Shown piece after piece: positions 18,013 through 26,723 of a stretch of DNA of 64,000 nucleotides. A model generated the notes under the pieces. It had not been told where the DNA came from. It worked only from the letters and a program-made list of their open reading frames with translations, and did not search any database. Each line of letters starts with the position of its first letter. Positions within the stretch are counted from its first letter, which is position 1. The stretch spans positions 1,095 to 65,094 of the forward strand of contig NZ_KB911823.1 in the NCBI RefSeq assembly GCF_000383675.1. The letters are read 5' to 3'. This DNA is from Terracoccus sp. 273MFTsu3.1. Its GTDB lineage: Bacteria; Actinomycetota; Actinomycetes; Actinomycetales; Dermatophilaceae. The position numbers were made by a program, and so were the translations under genes.

Positions 18013-19545
18013 ATGACGACGACCACGACGCCGACCCGCACCTACCCGTCGCTTCGGGCGGCGTGGATCCCGATGCTCGCGCTCTGTCTCGCCTTCTTCG
18101 TCGAGATGGTCGACAACACCCTCCTGACGATCGCGCTGCCGACGATCGGCCGTGACCTCGGGAGCGGCACCACCGCGCTCCAGTGGGTCACCGGTGCCTA
18201 CTCGCTGACGTTCGGGGGACTGCTGCTCACCGCCGGCTCGGCGGCGGACCGGCTCGGCCGACGACGGGTCCTCCTCTGGGGCCTCGCGGGATTCGGGGTC
18301 ATCAGCCTCGCCGTCGCTGCCGTGACGACGACCGGTGAGCTCATCGCCCTGCGCGCCGCGCTCGGGGTCGCGGCCGCGGCCATGGCCCCGATCACCAACT
18401 CCCTGGTCTTCCGGCTCTTCGACGACCAGGCCCTGCGGATGCGGGCGATGACCGTCATGATCGTCGTCGGCATGTCGGGCTTCGTCCTCGGTCCGCTGCT
18501 CGGTGGCACGGCGCTCGACCACGTCGGCTGGGAGTGGCTCCTCCTCGTCAACGCCCCCATCGCCCTCGTGGCCTGGGTCGGCGTCCGGCTCGGGGTGCCG
18601 GCTGACCGGCGCGAGGACCTCACTGCCGACCGGCTGGACCTGCCCGGTGCCCTGCTGAGCATCGCGGCCATCGGGCTCGGCTGCTACGCCCTGACCAGTG
18701 GCGTCGAGCACGGGTGGACCTCGGCGACCACCCTCGCGGCCGTCGTCGGCTCCGCGCTCGCGCTCGTCGCGTTCGTCCGCCACGAGCGGCGTGCGGCCTC
18801 GCCGATGCTCGACCTGTCGCTCTTCTCGTCGCGGACCGTGCGCGGGGCCGCGCTGGCGCAGGCGGGGACCTCGATCGCGATGGCCGGGGTGATGTTCGGG
18901 CTCATCCTGCACTTCCAGTACGCGTGGGGCTGGAGCCCCGTTCGTGCCGGTCTCGCCAACCTCCCGCTCATCGTGACGATGGTCCTCGCGACACCGCTCT
19001 CGGAGTGGCTCGTCCGCCGCTTCGGCCACCGGGTCGCGTGCCTCGTCGGCGTGGGCCTGCTCGTCGTCGCGCTCCTCGGGATGGCATGGGGTGTCGACCG
19101 CGGCTACCCGGCCATCGCCGTCGCCATGGTCGTCCTGACCGTCGGCCTCCGCACCGTCATGACGATCTGTGCGGTGGCCCTCGTCGAGGCGATGCCCGCC
19201 AACCGCACCTCGATCGGCACCGCGCTCAACGACACGGCCCAGGAAATCGGCACGAGCGTCGGCACCGCCGTCGTGGGCACCCTCGTCGCCGTGCTCGTGA
19301 CGACCACCCTCCCCGCCGGCACGTGGGGTCCCGACCTCGTCTCGTCGTTCTTCCACGGTGAGCGGGTGACGTATGCCGTGCTCGCCGTCCTTGTGGGTGT
19401 CGTGGCCACGTGGGGTGCGCTGACGCTCACCGACTCCCGCAGCGTCGACGAGCACGAGGTCGAACTGGACGGCGAGCCGGACCCCGCGGCCGACCGCGAC
19501 GCTGCCGCCGTGCCGGCGGGCGCGGGGGTTCGCCCCTCCGCGTAG
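18013..19545 (+). CDS. DHA2 family (14-TM) MFS drug exporter
   Basis: 510 residues, 14 predicted helices. MFS motif A in GSAADRLGRRRVLL near residue 75; drug/H+ antiporter motif C-like GFVLGPLLGGTALDH near 157; acidic Glu/Asp in helix 1 (FFVEMVDNTLLTIALPTIG), as in the EmrB/QacA group. Start ATG 18013 has RBS GGAAGGAG seven bases upstream. Exports toxic hydrophobic compounds by proton antiport; the substrate is unknown. Regulated by the divergent TetR through three operators. TAG stop. Confidence 0.9.
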   Translation: MTTTTTPTRTYPSLRAAWIPMLALCLAFFVEMVDNTLLTIALPTIGRDLGSGTTALQWVTGAYSLTFGGLLLTAGSAADRLGRRRVLLWGLAGFGVISLAVAAVTTTGELIALRAALGVAAAAMAPITNSLVFRLFDDQALRMRAMTVMIVVGMSGFVLGPLLGGTALDHVGWEWLLLVNAPIALVAWVGVRLGVPADRREDLTADRLDLPGALLSIAAIGLGCYALTSGVEHGWTSATTLAAVVGSALALVAFVRHERRAASPMLDLSLFSSRTVRGAALAQAGTSIAMAGVMFGLILHFQYAWGWSPVRAGLANLPLIVTMVLATPLSEWLVRRFGHRVACLVGVGLLVVALLGMAWGVDRGYPAIAVAMVVLTVGLRTVMTICAVALVEAMPANRTSIGTALNDTAQEIGTSVGTAVVGTLVAVLVTTTLPAGTWGPDLVSSFFHGERVTYAVLAVLVGVVATWGALTLTDSRSVDEHEVELDGEPDPAADRDAAAVPAGAGVRPSA

Positions 19546-19548
19546 CCC

Positions 19549-19566
19549 GGGGACCTGGGCGTCCCC
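19549..19566. terminator. Short inverted repeat between convergent genes
   Basis: GGGGAC/GTCCCC, six-base stem with a six-base loop, between the exporter and the converging acyltransferase. A plausible two-way terminator but short. Confidence 0.4.
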
Positions 19567-19598
19567 GACCCACGGTCGCCGGGGTGCCCACGCGGGCC

Positions 19599-20684
19599 CT
19601 ATGTCGTGGGGGTGGTGGGAAGGGACTCCTGCGCAGGCCGTTCACGGTCGTGGACGGCATCCAGCTGCCGACGGGACGGCTGGTCCAGGCGCAGGCGTCC
19701 GCGCAGCCGTCCCACGGGCCGCTCGACGAGGATCCACGACAACCACGACACGAGCACCCCCGCGGCGGCGAGCAGCAGGTTGCGCGGCACGGTGTGGTCG
19801 CCGAGGAGCCGGCTGTTGATGAAGGTCTGGTGCCACAGGTAGAGGGCGTAGCTGATCGTGCCGAAGAACACCATGACCCGGGACCCGACCACCCGCGAGT
19901 GCCCGTTGGCCGCCGAGTAGACGAGCCACACGCCGATGACCGCGTAGACGACCGCGAGGGGTCGCAGGAGCCCCTGGTCGGCCTCGGGGGAGTGTCCCGG
20001 GAAGGCCGACACGGCGACGAGGACGAGGAAGGGGACGACCGGGTGCGTCCGGGGCAGCTGCCAACCGCGCCGGGCCGCGCCGGCGAGCGCGAAGGCGAGG
20101 ACGACGCCCAGCATCAGGGCGAAGACGTTGGCGCTGGTCGCGATGTCGGACGCCTCGAGGGTCCACGAACGGTAGAAGGTCGCGACGAACGCGACGGCGA
20201 TGACGACCTGGAGCGCGTGAGCGCGGAACCAGCGCATGAGGGCGATGAAGACGAGCGGCCACACGAGGTAGAACTGCTCCTCGACGGCGAGCGACCACGT
20301 GTGGTTGAGGACCCCCAGATCGGTGCCGGCGATGCGCACCCAGTTGCCGACGTAGGTGAGCGTCGCGAGCGCCGCCACCGGGTACGACGAGAGCCGCGAG
20401 TCACCGGTGGCCCACAGCAGCAGCGGCACGACGGCGAGCAGCACGAGCAGGGCGGGTAGCAGCCGCAGCGCCCGACGACCCCAGAACCGCCACAGGCTGA
20501 TGGAGCCGTAGCGGTCCCACTCGCGCAGCAGCAGGCTGGTGATGAGGTAGCCCGACAGCACGAAGAAGAGGGTGACGCCCGACAGGCCGCCCCACCGCAC
20601 GGGCAGGCCGACGTGGGCGGTGACGACGAGGAGGATCGCCAGGCCTCGGACCCCGTCGAGGTCTCGGTTGCGGGTGTGCTGCAC
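19599..20684 (-). CDS. Membrane acyltransferase family 3 (OafA/YrhL type)
   Basis: 361 residues, about ten membrane helices. Starts with the family signature RNRDLDGVRGLAILLVVTAHV containing the catalytic His, then TLFFVLSGYLITSLLL and WSLAVEEQFYLVWPLVF near residue 145. Transfers acyl groups to cell-surface sugars or lipids. No SGNH domain is attached. It stands alone facing away from aspS, so the acceptor cannot be inferred. Confidence 0.88.
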   Translation of the reverse strand: MQHTRNRDLDGVRGLAILLVVTAHVGLPVRWGGLSGVTLFFVLSGYLITSLLLREWDRYGSISLWRFWGRRALRLLPALLVLLAVVPLLLWATGDSRLSSYPVAALATLTYVGNWVRIAGTDLGVLNHTWSLAVEEQFYLVWPLVFIALMRWFRAHALQVVIAVAFVATFYRSWTLEASDIATSANVFALMLGVVLAFALAGAARRGWQLPRTHPVVPFLVLVAVSAFPGHSPEADQGLLRPLAVVYAVIGVWLVYSAANGHSRVVGSRVMVFFGTISYALYLWHQTFINSRLLGDHTVPRNLLLAAAGVLVSWLSWILVERPVGRLRGRLRLDQPSRRQLDAVHDRERPAQESLPTTPTT

Positions 20685-20712
20685 GCGGTCAAGGCTAGGG
20701 GCGCACCCGGTC

Positions 20713-20718
20713 TAGGAT
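20713..20718 (+). promoter_or_regulatory. -10 hexamer upstream of aspS
   Basis: TAGGAT 110 bases before the aspS start. It implies a ~100-base leader. I looked for T-box features (specifier loop, TGGN antiterminator bulge) and see none. Confidence 0.45.
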
Positions 20719-20827
20719 GAAACCTCGGTGCCGTCCGCCGTCCGGCGACGACGCCACCGGCGTCACAGCGGCCCCAGCCGCCGCTCCCGACGCGTCGAAC
20801 GAGCCCCCGTCCTCGGAAGGATCCTCC

Positions 20828-22657
20828 GTGCTCCGCACTCACGAGGCCGGCACACTCCGTGCCGACCACGCAGGCCAGACCGTCACCCTCACCGGTTGGG
20901 TGGCGCGGCGTCGAGACCACGGCGGGGTCGCCTTCCTCGACCTGCGCGACGCCTCGGGAGTCGCCCAGGTCGTCGCGCGTGACGAGGTGCTCGCCCAGGG
21001 TGGCGCCCACGACGTGCGCAACGAGTTCTGCGTCAAGGTCACCGGTGAGGTGCGCGAGCGTCCGGAGGGCAACGCCAACCCCGACCTGCCCACCGGCGAC
21101 ATCGAGGTCATCGTCAGCGAGCTCGAGGTGCTCAACCCGGCCGCCCCGTTGCCGTTCCAGATCGACGAGCGTGTCACCGTCGGCGAGGAGGCGCGCCTCA
21201 AGCACCGCTACCTCGACCTGCGCCGCCCCGGCGCGAGCTCGGCCGGCGCCGCGATCCGACTGCGCTCCAAGGTCAACGCCGCAGCCCGCGCCGTGCTCGG
21301 CGCCCGCGACTTCGTCGAGATCGAGACGCCGACGCTGACCCGCTCCACGCCCGAGGGTGCCCGTGACTTCCTCGTGCCCGCGCGCCTGGCGCCCGGCTCG
21401 TGGTACGCCCTGCCGCAGAGCCCCCAGCTGTTCAAGCAGCTGCTCATGGTGGCGGGCATGGAGCGCTACTACCAGATCGCTCGCTGCTACCGCGACGAGG
21501 ACTTCCGCGCCGACCGCCAGCCGGAGTTCACCCAGCTCGACATCGAGATGAGCTTCGTCGAGCAGGACGACATCATCGAGCTCGGCGAGTCGATCGTGCA
21601 GGCCCTCTGGCGCCTCATCGGCGTCGAGCTCGAAGCGCCGTTCCAGCGGATGACCTACGCCGACGCGATGGCCCGCTACGGCTCCGACAAGCCCGACCTG
21701 CGCTTCGGCAACGAGCTCGTCGAGTGCACGGGCTACTTCGCCGACACCACCTTCCGCGTCTTCCAGGCCGACTACGTCGGTGCGGTCGTCATGCCCGGTG
21801 GTGCGAGCCAGCCCCGCAAGCAGCTCGACGCCTGGCAGGAGTGGGCCAAGCAGCGCGGCGCCCGTGGCCTCGCCTACGTCCTCGTCCAGGAGGACGGCGA
21901 GCTCGGCGGCCCGGTCGCCAAGAACCTCACCGACACCGAGCGCGCCGGCCTCGCCGCGCACGTCGGCGCCCAGCCGGGGGACTGCATCTTCTTCGCCGCC
22001 GGTGCGGCCAAGCCGTCCCGTGCGCTGCTCGGCGCCGCCCGTCTCGAGATCGGCCGGCGCTGCGAGCTCATCGACGAGGACGCGTGGAGCTTCCTCTGGG
22101 TCGTCGACGCCCCGCTCTTCGAGCCGGCCGCCGACGCCGTCGCCTCGGGCGACGTCGCGGTCGGTGCCGGTGCGTGGACGGCCGTCCACCACGCCTTCAC
22201 CTCGCCCAAGCCCGAGTTCCTCGACACCTTCGACACCGACCCGGGGCCCGCGCTCGCCTACGCCTACGACATCGTCTGCAACGGCAACGAGATCGGCGGC
22301 GGCTCGATCCGTATCCACCGGCGCGACGTGCAGGAGCGCGTCTTCGCCGTCATGGGCCTGTCGGAGGAGGACGCCCAGGAGAAGTTCGGCTTCCTCCTCG
22401 AGGCCTTCGCCTTCGGTGCCCCGCCGCACGGTGGCATCGCCTTCGGCTGGGACCGCATCGTCTCCCTGCTCGCGCACACCGACTCGATCCGCGACGTCAT
22501 CGCGTTCCCGAAGTCCGGTGGTGGCTACGACCCGCTGACCGCGGCGCCGGCCCCGATCACGCCTGCCCAGCGCAAGGAGGCCGGTGTGGACGCGAAGCCC
22601 GCGGCCTCTGCGCCGGCCACGCAGGGTGCCCCCGAGGTCAACCCGAAGCAGAGCTGA
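20828..22657 (+). CDS. aspS: Aspartyl-tRNA synthetase
   Basis: 609 residues from GTG 20828, with the RBS GGAAGGA at 20815-20821; an in-frame ATG at 20717 would add an unconserved N-terminus. OB-fold anticodon domain first ([20 protein letters not shown]), then class II motifs: [18 protein letters not shown] (motif 2) and [15 protein letters not shown] (motif 3), with a GAD insertion domain between. Charges tRNA-Asp. Whether it also charges tRNA-Asn depends on gatCAB, not in this window. The C-terminal ~35 residues are Ala/Pro-rich. Confidence 0.95.
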   Translation: MLRTHEAGTLRADHAGQTVTLTGWVARRRDHGGVAFLDLRDASGVAQVVARDEVLAQGGAHDVRNEFCVKVTGEVRERPEGNANPDLPTGDIEVIVSELEVLNPAAPLPFQIDERVTVGEEARLKHRYLDLRRPGASSAGAAIRLRSKVNAAARAVLGARDFVEIETPTLTRSTPEGARDFLVPARLAPGSWYALPQSPQLFKQLLMVAGMERYYQIARCYRDEDFRADRQPEFTQLDIEMSFVEQDDIIELGESIVQALWRLIGVELEAPFQRMTYADAMARYGSDKPDLRFGNELVECTGYFADTTFRVFQADYVGAVVMPGGASQPRKQLDAWQEWAKQRGARGLAYVLVQEDGELGGPVAKNLTDTERAGLAAHVGAQPGDCIFFAAGAAKPSRALLGAARLEIGRRCELIDEDAWSFLWVVDAPLFEPAADAVASGDVAVGAGAWTAVHHAFTSPKPEFLDTFDTDPGPALAYAYDIVCNGNEIGGGSIRIHRRDVQERVFAVMGLSEEDAQEKFGFLLEAFAFGAPPHGGIAFGWDRIVSLLAHTDSIRDVIAFPKSGGGYDPLTAAPAPITPAQRKEAGVDAKPAASAPATQGAPEVNPKQS

Positions 22658-22690
22658 GCCACGAGGCGGGGCCTTCCGCCGCCGACCGTG

Positions 22691-22731
22691 AACGTATGCC
22701 GCCCACCCGAGCCGGGCGGGCGGCATACGTT
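22691..22731 (+). terminator. Long hairpin terminator after aspS
   Basis: Perfect 14-base arms AACGTATGCCGCCC (22691-22704) and GGGCGGCATACGTT (22718-22731), with an inner CCCG/CGGG stem. Each arm contains one copy of the overrepresented octamer GTATGCCG/CGGCATAC, so the terminator is built from the two copies in inverted orientation. Confidence 0.8.
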
Positions 22732-22803
22732 CTCGTCGGCCGGGGTCACCGACGCCGTCGCGCACGACCGACGGCGCGTGAACCGCTCCGTCGGCCGCTC
22801 CGG

Positions 22804-22815
22804 CAGGATGGGGAC
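22804..22815 (+). promoter_or_regulatory. Candidate leaderless promoter for AraC gene
   Basis: CAGGAT at 22804-22809, six bases before GTG 22816. The first base deviates from TAnnnT. No ribosome binding site. Confidence 0.4.
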
Positions 22816-23280
22816 GTGGCGGAGCAGATCACGCGTGCACCGGACGACGTGCTCGTCCACCTCCGTCGCGCCCGCGACCTCGCAGACCGGGAGTACGCCG
22901 CACCGCTCGACCTCGACCGGCTGGCCGCGGCGGCCGGCCTCTCGAAGTACCACTTCCTCCGGCTCTTCCGCGCGACGTACGGCGTGACGCCGGCCGGGTA
23001 CGTCTCGCGCCGCCGCATCGAGCGCGCCCAGGACCTGCTGCGCGCCACGAACCTCACCGTCACCGAGGTGTGCCATTCCGTGGGCTTCTCGAGCCTCGGC
23101 TCGTTCAGCAGCCGGTTCCGCACGGTGGTGGGGGAGAGTCCCAGCGAGTACCAGGCGAGGTACGCCGCGACCGGGGCGCCGCACATCCCCGGCTGCGTCC
23201 TGTTCATGTGGGGGCTGGCGGAGAGCGCGCCCGCAGGCTCCGCAACCCAGGAGAAGCACGAGGCGGTGGACCCGCCCTAG
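22816..23280 (+). CDS. Short AraC family regulator
   Basis: 154 residues from GTG 22816. Essentially only the AraC DNA-binding domain (residues 10-110): LDLDRLAAAAGLSKYHFLRLFRATYGVTPAGYV and TEVCHSVGFSSLGSFSSRFRTVVGESP. No effector-binding domain, so the trigger may be redox, level of protein, or a partner. Followed nine bases later by a VOC gene, its likely target or partner. Its TAG stop is embedded in a putative -10 for that gene. Confidence 0.85.
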   Translation: MAEQITRAPDDVLVHLRRARDLADREYAAPLDLDRLAAAAGLSKYHFLRLFRATYGVTPAGYVSRRRIERAQDLLRATNLTVTEVCHSVGFSSLGSFSSRFRTVVGESPSEYQARYAATGAPHIPGCVLFMWGLAESAPAGSATQEKHEAVDPP

Positions 23281-23289
23281 CGTGGTCAC
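23278..23289 (+). promoter_or_regulatory. Candidate leaderless promoter for VOC gene
   Basis: TAGCGT at 23278-23283 starts with the araC-type gene's stop codon; six bases then ATG 23290. Confidence 0.45.
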
Positions 23290-23724
23290 ATGATCACCAA
23301 CATCTCCATCGTCAGTGTCTTCGTGAAGGACATCGACGAGTCCAAGCGCTTCTACGTCGACGTCCTCGGGTTCGAGGAGAAGGACGACATCACCCTCGGC
23401 GACGGCTACCGCTGGTGCACGGTCGTGCACCCGAGCCAGCCGGAGCTGCAGGTCAGCCTCGCCATCCCCGGTCCGCCCTTCCCGGACGAGCTCGTCACCG
23501 CGATGAAGCGGGCGCAGGACGCCGGCGGGCTCAACGGTCTCGGTCTCACCGTCGACGACTGCGAGCAGACGTATGCCGACCTGTCGGCCAGGGGCGTCGA
23601 GTTCCTCCAGCCCCCGTCGGCCCGTCCGTACGGCACCGAGGCCGTCTGCCGCGACAACTCGGGCAACTGGGTCGTGCTCGTGGAGCTGTCGGACCGGGCC
23701 GTCACCGCGGCCGACTTCGCCTGA
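23290..23724 (+). CDS. VOC superfamily protein (glyoxalase/bleomycin-resistance fold)
   Basis: 144 residues. Two beta-alpha-beta-beta-beta modules: NISIVSVFVKDIDESKRFYVDVLGFEEKDD opens the first and GLGLTVDDCEQTYADLSARGVEF the second; the end DNSGNWVVLVEL is typical. Such proteins are metal-dependent lyases/dioxygenases or antibiotic-binding proteins; the exact role is not clear. Paired with the short AraC regulator. Confidence 0.85.
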   Translation: MITNISIVSVFVKDIDESKRFYVDVLGFEEKDDITLGDGYRWCTVVHPSQPELQVSLAIPGPPFPDELVTAMKRAQDAGGLNGLGLTVDDCEQTYADLSARGVEFLQPPSARPYGTEAVCRDNSGNWVVLVELSDRAVTAADFA

Positions 23725-23749
23725 CGCCGAGGCGCGGGGCGCCGCCCGG

Positions 23750-24514
23750 TCAGCGGTCGATGACGACCGGGCGGCTCGACCAGGCGCACAGCCGGTCGTA
23801 GCCGAGCGACAGGTAGAGCCCTCGCGCGACGGCGTTGTGGGAGTACATCCCGAGGGTGCAGACGCCGGTCTCGGCCACGGCTAGGCGGGTCACGGCGCCG
23901 ACGATGGCGCGGCCGAGCCCCTGTCCCCGCAGGCGCGTGTCGACGGCGACGGACGACAGGTGCGGAGCACCGGCGCGCGTGGTGCCCCAGGCCGCCACCG
24001 CGCTGAGGGAGCCGTCGGCGTCCTCCACGGCGAACCACCGTTCGCCGCATCCGGGTTCGGTGTCGGCGGTCGGGGACTGGGCCCTGAGGAAGGCCCGCAC
24101 CTCGTCGGCGCGCGCGACGTCGTCGATGACGACCACCCTTTCGTGCGAAGGGTGCTCGTCGGGAGCGATGGTCGTGTGGAACCACTCCCAGTCGCCGCCG
24201 TCCATGACGCGGTAGCGCTCCCGGAGGTGCGGCTCGAGGTGCTGCGGCACGCTGACGGAGAAGGCGCGACGGTCGGGCGAGACGGTCGCCGCGATCTCCG
24301 GCAGGTGGTCGAGGAGGGCCGTCACGCCGTCGTCTCCACCGAGGACGTTGACGGTGCGCCGCACGGCCTTGCGGGTGCGCTGGAAGGCGACGGCGTCGGC
24401 CGCACCCCACCACGTCGCGGCGAGCTCGTCCGTGACCTCCCACCGCACGAAGGGATGGCCGCCGGTCGCGTCCAGCAGACCGTCGAGCCCGTGCTCCGCG
24501 ACGACGGCGGTCAC
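23750..24514 (-). CDS. GNAT family N-acetyltransferase
   Basis: 254 residues from GTG 24514. The GNAT core is C-terminal: LSSVAVDTRLRGQGLGRAIV near 190 is the acetyl-CoA-binding motif A, followed by ETGVCTLGMYSHNAVARGLYLSLGY. The N-terminal ~130 residues contain HxxF/GG-type features of the FR47/GCN5 families but no clear second core. Its start overlaps the stop of the MMPL transporter gene by four bases, so they are co-transcribed; it might modify a compound that the transporter exports. Substrate unknown. Confidence 0.85.
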   Translation of the reverse strand: MTAVVAEHGLDGLLDATGGHPFVRWEVTDELAATWWGAADAVAFQRTRKAVRRTVNVLGGDDGVTALLDHLPEIAATVSPDRRAFSVSVPQHLEPHLRERYRVMDGGDWEWFHTTIAPDEHPSHERVVVIDDVARADEVRAFLRAQSPTADTEPGCGERWFAVEDADGSLSAVAAWGTTRAGAPHLSSVAVDTRLRGQGLGRAIVGAVTRLAVAETGVCTLGMYSHNAVARGLYLSLGYDRLCAWSSRPVVIDR

Positions 24515-26706
24515 TCCGTGATCCCGAAGCGGTCGTGGAGGCGACGCATCGGTGCGGGCGCCCACCAGTTCCACCGGCCGAGCACCGTCATCGTCGCGGG
24601 CACGAGCAGCATCCGCACGAGGGTCGCGTCGATGACGACGGCCGCGACGAGAGCCACGCCCATCTGCTTGATGATGAGGATGTCGCCGGCGACGAAGCCA
24701 CCGAAGACGATGACGATGAGCAGGGCTGCCGACGTGATGATGCGGCCGGTGCGCTGGAGGCCCAGGGAGACGGCCCGGTCGTTGCCGGCGCCGTGCCGGT
24801 GGAACTCGACGATCCGCGAGAGCAGGAACACCTCGTAGTCCATGGACAGGCCGAACCCGAACGCGAGGACGAGGAAGGGGACCATCGACTCGAGGGCTCC
24901 CACCGAGCTGAAGCCGAGCAGCCCCTCGAGGTGGCCCTCCTGGAAGATCCACACGACGACGCCGAGCGCCGCACCGAGCGAGATGACGTTGAGCAGCAAC
25001 GCCTTGACCGGCAGCACGACGGACCCCGTCATGAGGAAGAGCAGGACGAACGTGCCGAGCACGACGAGCGCGACGGCGTACGGGGCACGGGACGACATCG
25101 ACTCGAGGAAGTCGATCTGTCCGGCGGCCTGGCCCGTCGTCAGCGTCTCGAAGGGGGCGCTCGTCGCTCGGATCGTCGTCACGAGGTCCTGCGCCTCGTC
25201 GGAGGTGGGCCGTCCGGCGACGCGGATGTCGACGCGCTGGTCGCCGCTGCCGAGCGGACGGACGACGAGACCTTCCACCCCCGGGCGCGAGCGGAACTGC
25301 TGGGACCAGGCCGTGACGGCGGCGGTGTCGGCCGTGCGGGCCACGACCGTGACCTCCGGGGCGGACAGGGCAGGGTAGTCGCGGTCGAGCTGCTCGAAGA
25401 AGACCCGCTGGGGAGCGTCCTTGGGGAGCAGCTCGGTCCCGGACGACGTCAGCTTCATCGACAGGGTGGGCAGGGCCAGTGTCACGAGCACCACGACGAC
25501 GCCGAGGATGACGGCCACCGGGCGTCGCTGCACGCCCACGGCGAGGCGCGAGAAGAGGCCGACGTCGGACGGCCTCTCGACTGCCTTGCGGGACAGTCGT
25601 TTTGCCCCCACCACGCACAGCGCCGGCACGAGCGTGATGGCGACGACCATCGCGACGAGCACGACGCTGACCCCGGCCACACCGATGGCGCGCATGATCG
25701 ACGCCTCGAAGATGAGCAGGCCGGCGAGGGCGATGGCGACGGTCAGCCCGGAGAACAGGACGGTGCGGCCCGCGGTCGCCACCGTCCGCTCGGCCGCGTG
25801 GGCGATCTCCTCGCGCGTCGGCACGTCGTGCTCCCGGTGCGCGAGCTCCTCGCGGAAGCGGCTGACGGTGAGCAGCCCGTAGTCGATCGACAGCCCGAGC
25901 CCGAGCAGCGTCACGATGTTGACGACGGTCGCGTCCAGCTCGACGACGTGCGAGAAGCCGAAGAGCGACAGCAGCGCACCACCGATCGAGACGATGGCCC
26001 CGACGATGGGCATGCCTGCGGCGACGAAGCCGCCGAAGACGAAGAACATGACGATGAAGGTGAGCGGCAACGCGATGCCCTCGCCCCGCAGCAGGTCCCG
26101 CTCGACGGTCGTCGTGATGGCTTCGATGACCTTGCTCGTGCTGCCGACGGAGCCCTGGGCGTGCATGGCGGTGGCGACACCGAGCAGGCGGGCCTCCGCC
26201 TGGGTCTCGGCCGCGTCCTGTGCCGCCTTGTCGAGTCCCGGCGCGAAGTCGACGACCGTGACGAATCCGCCCGCGGTGGGCGTGCCGCCCTTGAGCAGCG
26301 GAGCCACCGACGGGTCGGTGACCCCGCCCGGCGCGAGCAGCGGCGACCGCACGCTCTTGACCCCGGTGACCTGCGCGACCTCGCGCGTCGCCGACCTCCC
26401 GGCCTCGACCGTCGCGGCGTCAGCGAGGTCGGCACCGGTCACCTGCATCGTCAGCGTCTCGAGCGCCGGCTGGCTCTCGGCGATGACGTCCTGGGCGCGC
26501 GACGACTCGGACTCCACGGTCGGCGCGCCGGAGTGGAGGCGCTCGAAGAGGGACTCGCCGGTGACCCCGCCGACCGCGACGGCGAAGCACGCGATCGCGG
26601 CGACGGCCCAGGCGAGGATCCACGTGCGCGGGTGGCGGGCGATGAGTGCACCGAGGCGAGCCAGGCGGGTGCGCGGCGCCGGGCCCGCGGCTGAGGGGTT
26701 CTGCAC
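24511..26706 (-). CDS. MMPL/RND family transporter
   Basis: 731 residues, 12 membrane helices in two halves, each with a large extracytoplasmic loop. The proton-relay Asp-Tyr pairs are in GLSIDYGLLTVSRFREEL (helix 4) and GLSMDYEVFLLSRIVEF (helix 10). Such proteins export lipids, siderophores or drugs using the proton gradient. The start is GTG 26706, sharing an 18-base divergent gap with rarA. Forms a two-gene operon with the GNAT downstream. Confidence 0.9.
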   Translation of the reverse strand: MQNPSAAGPAPRTRLARLGALIARHPRTWILAWAVAAIACFAVAVGGVTGESLFERLHSGAPTVESESSRAQDVIAESQPALETLTMQVTGADLADAATVEAGRSATREVAQVTGVKSVRSPLLAPGGVTDPSVAPLLKGGTPTAGGFVTVVDFAPGLDKAAQDAAETQAEARLLGVATAMHAQGSVGSTSKVIEAITTTVERDLLRGEGIALPLTFIVMFFVFGGFVAAGMPIVGAIVSIGGALLSLFGFSHVVELDATVVNIVTLLGLGLSIDYGLLTVSRFREELAHREHDVPTREEIAHAAERTVATAGRTVLFSGLTVAIALAGLLIFEASIMRAIGVAGVSVVLVAMVVAITLVPALCVVGAKRLSRKAVERPSDVGLFSRLAVGVQRRPVAVILGVVVVLVTLALPTLSMKLTSSGTELLPKDAPQRVFFEQLDRDYPALSAPEVTVVARTADTAAVTAWSQQFRSRPGVEGLVVRPLGSGDQRVDIRVAGRPTSDEAQDLVTTIRATSAPFETLTTGQAAGQIDFLESMSSRAPYAVALVVLGTFVLLFLMTGSVVLPVKALLLNVISLGAALGVVVWIFQEGHLEGLLGFSSVGALESMVPFLVLAFGFGLSMDYEVFLLSRIVEFHRHGAGNDRAVSLGLQRTGRIITSAALLIVIVFGGFVAGDILIIKQMGVALVAAVVIDATLVRMLLVPATMTVLGRWNWWAPAPMRRLHDRFGITE

Positions 26707-26711
26707 GCGGA

Positions 26712-26723
26712 TAGCCTTCCACA
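26712..26723 (+). promoter_or_regulatory. Candidate leaderless promoter for rarA
   Basis: TAGCCT at 26712-26717 then six bases to GTG 26724 (followed by ATG 26727). No ribosome binding site in the 17-base divergent gap. Confidence 0.5.

Noticed and set aside
20713-20827. T-box riboswitch before aspS
   Set aside because: No TGGN antiterminator sequence and no stem I pattern in the 110-base leader.
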